This document shows, piece by piece, positions 61,143 through 64,000 of a DNA stretch of 64,000 bases; within the stretch, counting starts at the first letter, position 1; each line of letters starts with the position of its first letter. The notes beneath the pieces were generated by a model. The model had not been told where the DNA came from. It saw only the letters and a list, made by a program, of their open reading frames with translations, and did no database searches. Origin of the DNA: Arenimonas oryziterrae DSM 21050 = YC6267 (lineage in GTDB: Bacteria; Pseudomonadota; Gammaproteobacteria; Xanthomonadales; Xanthomonadaceae); the NCBI RefSeq assembly GCF_000420545.1, contig NZ_ATVD01000001.1:558001-622000 (forward strand), read 5' to 3'. Both the position numbers and the translations under genes were made by a program.

Positions 61143-64000
61143 TCACCGGCTCCAGGCCCAGCATCTCGAAGACATTGCGCATCAGTTCCGGCTCCTGGTA
61201 CGGCTTGCCCAGATAGCGGTTGACGCCGATGTCCATCGCGCGCTGGCGGTGTTTGTCGCCGGTACGCGAGGTGATCATGATGATCGGAACATCCTTGAGA
61301 CGGGGATCGGAGCGCATGTTCTGCGCCACTTCGTAACCGTCCATGCGCGGCATTTCGATGTCGAGCAACACGAGGTCGGGAACGCGCTCGGCCATCTTCT
61401 CCACGGCATCGACGCCGTCTTTGGCGGTGAGCACTTCCATGTTGTGGCGTTCGAGCACGCGACCGGTGACCTTGCGCATGGTGATCGAGTCGTCGACCAC
61501 CATGACCACGGGCACGCGGCGCGCGGCGACGACGGGCACCGGCGTGACCGGCAGGGCGTCGCGTGCGATCGCGCTGTGGCGACGCACGAGCGGCGCGACG
61601 TCGAGGATCACGACGACACGGCCGTCGCCCATGATCGTGGCACCAAAGATGCCGGGCACCGAGTTGACCTGCGGACCGACGGGCTTCACCACGATTTCGC
61701 GGCTGCCCAGCACCTGGTCGATGCTGATCGCGGCGCGCAGCTCGCCCGAGCGGGCCAGCAGCAGCGGCATCTGCAAGCTTTCCTGCGCCTTCGCGGGCGC
61801 ATGGCCGATCAGATGACCCAGATCGTGGATCGCATAGTCCTCGCCGGCGTAACTGAAGACCGGATGTTCGGTCGCCAGCTGCTTGTCGAGTTCGGCGCGC
61901 GAGATGCGGCCGACGCCCTGCACCGACGCGATCGGCACCGCGAAGCTGGTGTCGCCGATCTTGACGAACACCGCTTGCGTGACCGCGAGGGTGAACGGCA
62001 GGCGGATGATGAATTCGCTGCCCTTGCCTTCGGTGGAGTGGATGCCCAGCGTGCCGCCGAGCTGGCGGATTTCGCTGTAGACCACGTCCATGCCGACGCC
62101 GCGGCCGGACAGGCGCGTGACGGTTTCGGCCGTGGAGAAACCGCCCTCGAGTATGAGCGCGTAGGTGGCCTCTTCGCTGAGTTCGGCATCGGCGGCGATC
62201 AGGCCCTTCTCGATCGCCTTGCGGCGGATCGCATCCTTGTTCAGGCCGCGACCATCGTCGCTGACCTTGAGCACGACTTCGGAACCTTCACGTTGCACCG
62301 CGATACGGACGATGCCTTCTTCGGCCTTCTTGGCCTTGCGGCGTTCGTCCGGCGTTTCCAGGCCGTGCGCCATCGAGTTGCGCAGCATGTGTTCGAGCGG
62401 CGCGGTCATGCGCTCGAGCACGTTGCGATCCATTTCGCCGGACGCACCGTCGACCTTGAGCTGCACCTGCTTGCCGGTGTCGCTCGCCGCCTGACGCAGC
62501 ACGCGGCGCAGACGCGGAACGAGCGCATCGAACGGCACCATGCGCGTGCGCATGAGGCCTTCCTGCAGATCCGAGCTCACGCGCGACTGCTGCAGCAGCA
62601 GGGTTTCGTACTGGCGGGTCAGATCGTCGAGGACCGTCTGCAGGTTCACCAAGTCGTTCGCCGACTCGGCCAGACCACGCGACAGCTGCTGCTGGTTGGT
62701 GAAGCGGTCGAGCTCGAGTGGATCGAAGTGCTGTTCCTTCTCGTCCTGCTCGCGGGCATAACGGGCGGAGATCTGCGCTTCGGTTTCGATGTCCAGACGA
62801 CGCAGCTGCTCGCGCAGACGGGTGGTCGTCTGGTTGAGTTCGCCGAGGTTGGAACGGAACGCGCCGAGCTGCTGTTCGAGGCGGGCGCGGTAGATGGCCA
62901 CCTCGCCGGCGTAGTTGACGAGACGGTCGAGCAGGTCGGCACGGATACGCACCTGTTCCTGCGGCGCGCGGACGCTGGCGAGTTCTTCCTCGTCGGCGAG
63001 CGCATCGAGCGGCGCCGACAAGGGCTTGAGCGGCGCGGCGGGGGCCGCCGGTGCCGAACTCGCTGCCTTGGCTTCGGGTGTGGCGACGGTGCCGGTGTCG
63101 ACGCCGTCGGCCGATTCGGCGGCCAGGGCCGCGAGCGACTGGCCTCGCGCCAGGGCTTCGACCTGGGCGATCAGACCGGCGGGCAAGGCGATCGCCTTGC
63201 GTTCGCCGATGCGCGCGACCATGCCGTGCAGGCGATCGAAACCGCGTTCGAGCACGACCACGCCGCTGTCGTCGAGCTTCTGACGACCCTCGGCCACGGC
63301 TTCGAGCAGCGATTCCATCGCGTGGCCCAGATCGCCGACCGCGAAGATGCCGGCCATGCGCGCACCGCCCTTGAGCGTATGCAGATCGCGCTGCAGGCCG
63401 GTGACCAGCTCGCGATCACTGGTGTGTTCGCGCAGGTTCGCCAGCAGGCCGTCGGAATGGTCGAGGATGTCGTTGCTTTCCTCGAGGAAGATATCGAGCA
63501 GCTCGACATCGAGATCCGAGGTATCGAGATCGGTTTCCGGATCTTCCGGATCGTCGGCGACCGGCACGGTCGGACGCGAGGCACGGATGACTTCGACGAC
63601 GGGCTCGGGCGCCGGCACGACGGCCGCCGCAGCGAGTTCTTCCGGATCGTCGGCGAAGACTTCTTCGACGTCCATCGCTTCTTCAGCGGCGGGAGCATCG
63701 GCAATGGTTTCTTCAACCACCGCTTCGTCGAACGTGATTTCTTCGGCGACGGGCTCGGGCGCGGATTCCACGACCGGCTCGGCCGACGCGACCGCCGCGA
63801 CGTCCGCTTCCGGTGACGTGAGCGCTTCGAGTTCTTCCAGACTCATGCCGTAGTTGTCGTCTTCGACCGCGGCGGTCGGAGCTTCGACGACGGGCGCCGC
63901 CGCTTCGATCTCGTCCGGCGTCGCGAAGGCGTCGGCGGCGAGTTCCTGCGCGGGCTCTTGCACGTCGCTGGTGACGACATGGTCTTCGAACGCGATTTCC
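61135..64000 (-). CDS. chpA: ChpA/PilL-type hybrid histidine kinase, C-terminal part
   Basis: The frame is open to the window edge, so the N-terminus is missing; about 955 codons remain. In order: acidic linker, Hpt domain with its His codon at 63380-63382 in L-H-T-L-K-G-G, CheA dimerisation helices, HATPase (N box M-L-R-N-S-M-A-H-G-L-E; D-D-G-R-G-L), CheW domain, and C-terminal receiver with V-V-D-D-S and L-L-D-I-E-M-P. Full relatives have several more Hpt domains upstream. It phosphorylates PilG/PilH-type regulators to steer type IV pilus function. Upstream partners lie outside. Confidence 0.92.
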   Translation of the reverse strand, partial: EIAFEDHVVTSDVQEPAQELAADAFATPDEIEAAAPVVEAPTAAVEDDNYGMSLEELEALTSPEADVAAVASAEPVVESAPEPVAEEITFDEAVVEETIADAPAAEEAMDVEEVFADDPEELAAAAVVPAPEPVVEVIRASRPTVPVADDPEDPETDLDTSDLDVELLDIFLEESNDILDHSDGLLANLREHTSDRELVTGLQRDLHTLKGGARMAGIFAVGDLGHAMESLLEAVAEGRQKLDDSGVVVLERGFDRLHGMVARIGERKAIALPAGLIAQVEALARGQSLAALAAESADGVDTGTVATPEAKAASSAPAAPAAPLKPLSAPLDALADEEELASVRAPQEQVRIRADLLDRLVNYAGEVAIYRARLEQQLGAFRSNLGELNQTTTRLREQLRRLDIETEAQISARYAREQDEKEQHFDPLELDRFTNQQQLSRGLAESANDLVNLQTVLDDLTRQYETLLLQQSRVSSDLQEGLMRTRMVPFDALVPRLRRVLRQAASDTGKQVQLKVDGASGEMDRNVLERMTAPLEHMLRNSMAHGLETPDERRKAKKAEEGIVRIAVQREGSEVVLKVSDDGRGLNKDAIRRKAIEKGLIAADAELSEEATYALILEGGFSTAETVTRLSGRGVGMDVVYSEIRQLGGTLGIHSTEGKGSEFIIRLPFTLAVTQAVFVKIGDTSFAVPIASVQGVGRISRAELDKQLATEHPVFSYAGEDYAIHDLGHLIGHAPAKAQESLQMPLLLARSGELRAAISIDQVLGSREIVVKPVGPQVNSVPGIFGATIMGDGRVVVILDVAPLVRRHSAIARDALPVTPVPVVAARRVPVVMVVDDSITMRKVTGRVLERHNMEVLTAKDGVDAVEKMAERVPDLVLLDIEMPRMDGYEVAQNMRSDPRLKDVPIIMITSRTGDKHRQRAMDIGVNRYLGKPYQEPELMRNVFEMLGLEPVNG

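Noticed and set aside
60718-63816. 1032-codon plus-strand open frame over chpB and chpA
   Set aside because: Antisense to two well supported chemotaxis genes, with no ribosome site or domain of its own.

Overview
The window looks like chromosomal DNA of a high-G+C gammaproteobacterium, most probably of the order Lysobacterales (Xanthomonadales). Reasons: the lptD-surA-pdxA-rsmA-apaG-apaH order, a Chp/Pil-type chemotaxis cluster, an OxyR/AhpC/AhpD locus, DUF2007- and TPM-type genes, and short palindromic intergenic repeats of the kind common in this order. Coding density is very high. No gap exceeds about 300 bases. I saw no rRNA, tRNA, CRISPR array, transposase or prophage gene. This is mostly core genome with a few accessory-looking small genes.

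Layout. 1-3439: end of an HNH nuclease, a repeat-containing protein with a pseudo-receiver, and dxs (isoprenoid synthesis). 3461-8500: prmC translationally coupled to a Pycsar-type membrane protein, a divergent lipoprotein hydrolase, and an M1 aminopeptidase with a clear terminator. 8573-11527: peroxide defence (ahpD, ahpC, divergent oxyR) and rnk. 11608-17950: conserved envelope hypothetical, a TPR/GT41 glycosyltransferase, a GST, a degenerate-GGDEF membrane protein, DUF2007. 18049-22609: glnS and five closely packed downstream genes ending with rlmM and an EF-hand protein. 22614-25027: two ubiquinone-type hydroxylases. 25113-27208: B12 uptake (BtuM-like), PduO-type adenosyltransferase and an HDAC-like deacetylase.

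27298-33864: envelope biogenesis and housekeeping operon lptD-surA-pdxA-rsmA-apaG-apaH, converging on lgt-thyA-(secreted protein)-folA. 36862-45539: thioredoxin-domain YyaL-like protein, lemA with two TPM proteins, TerC, DgkA, DUF533, AIM24, PAP2 and two small Cys-containing exported proteins. 45644-51195: a split MacAB-type exporter downstream of a two-component system, closed by a strong terminator. 51335-58721: small membrane proteins, cstA with its small partner, nudE-cysQ-mazG, bioA-rsmE. 58764-64000: chpC, chpB-like and chpA-like genes of a type IV pilus chemotaxis system, the last running off the window.

The points I consider most worth a second look are: the orphan Pycsar-type effector beside prmC; the helical insertion in the MacA-like adaptor; a CheB-like protein lacking its catalytic serine; the TGQ-repeat pseudo-receiver protein; a REP family with compensatory stem changes, one relative of which has been absorbed into the folA reading frame; and the BtuM-adenosyltransferase pair. 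None amounts to a demonstrably new multi-gene system; they are leads. All calls come from reading the sequence, without database searches.
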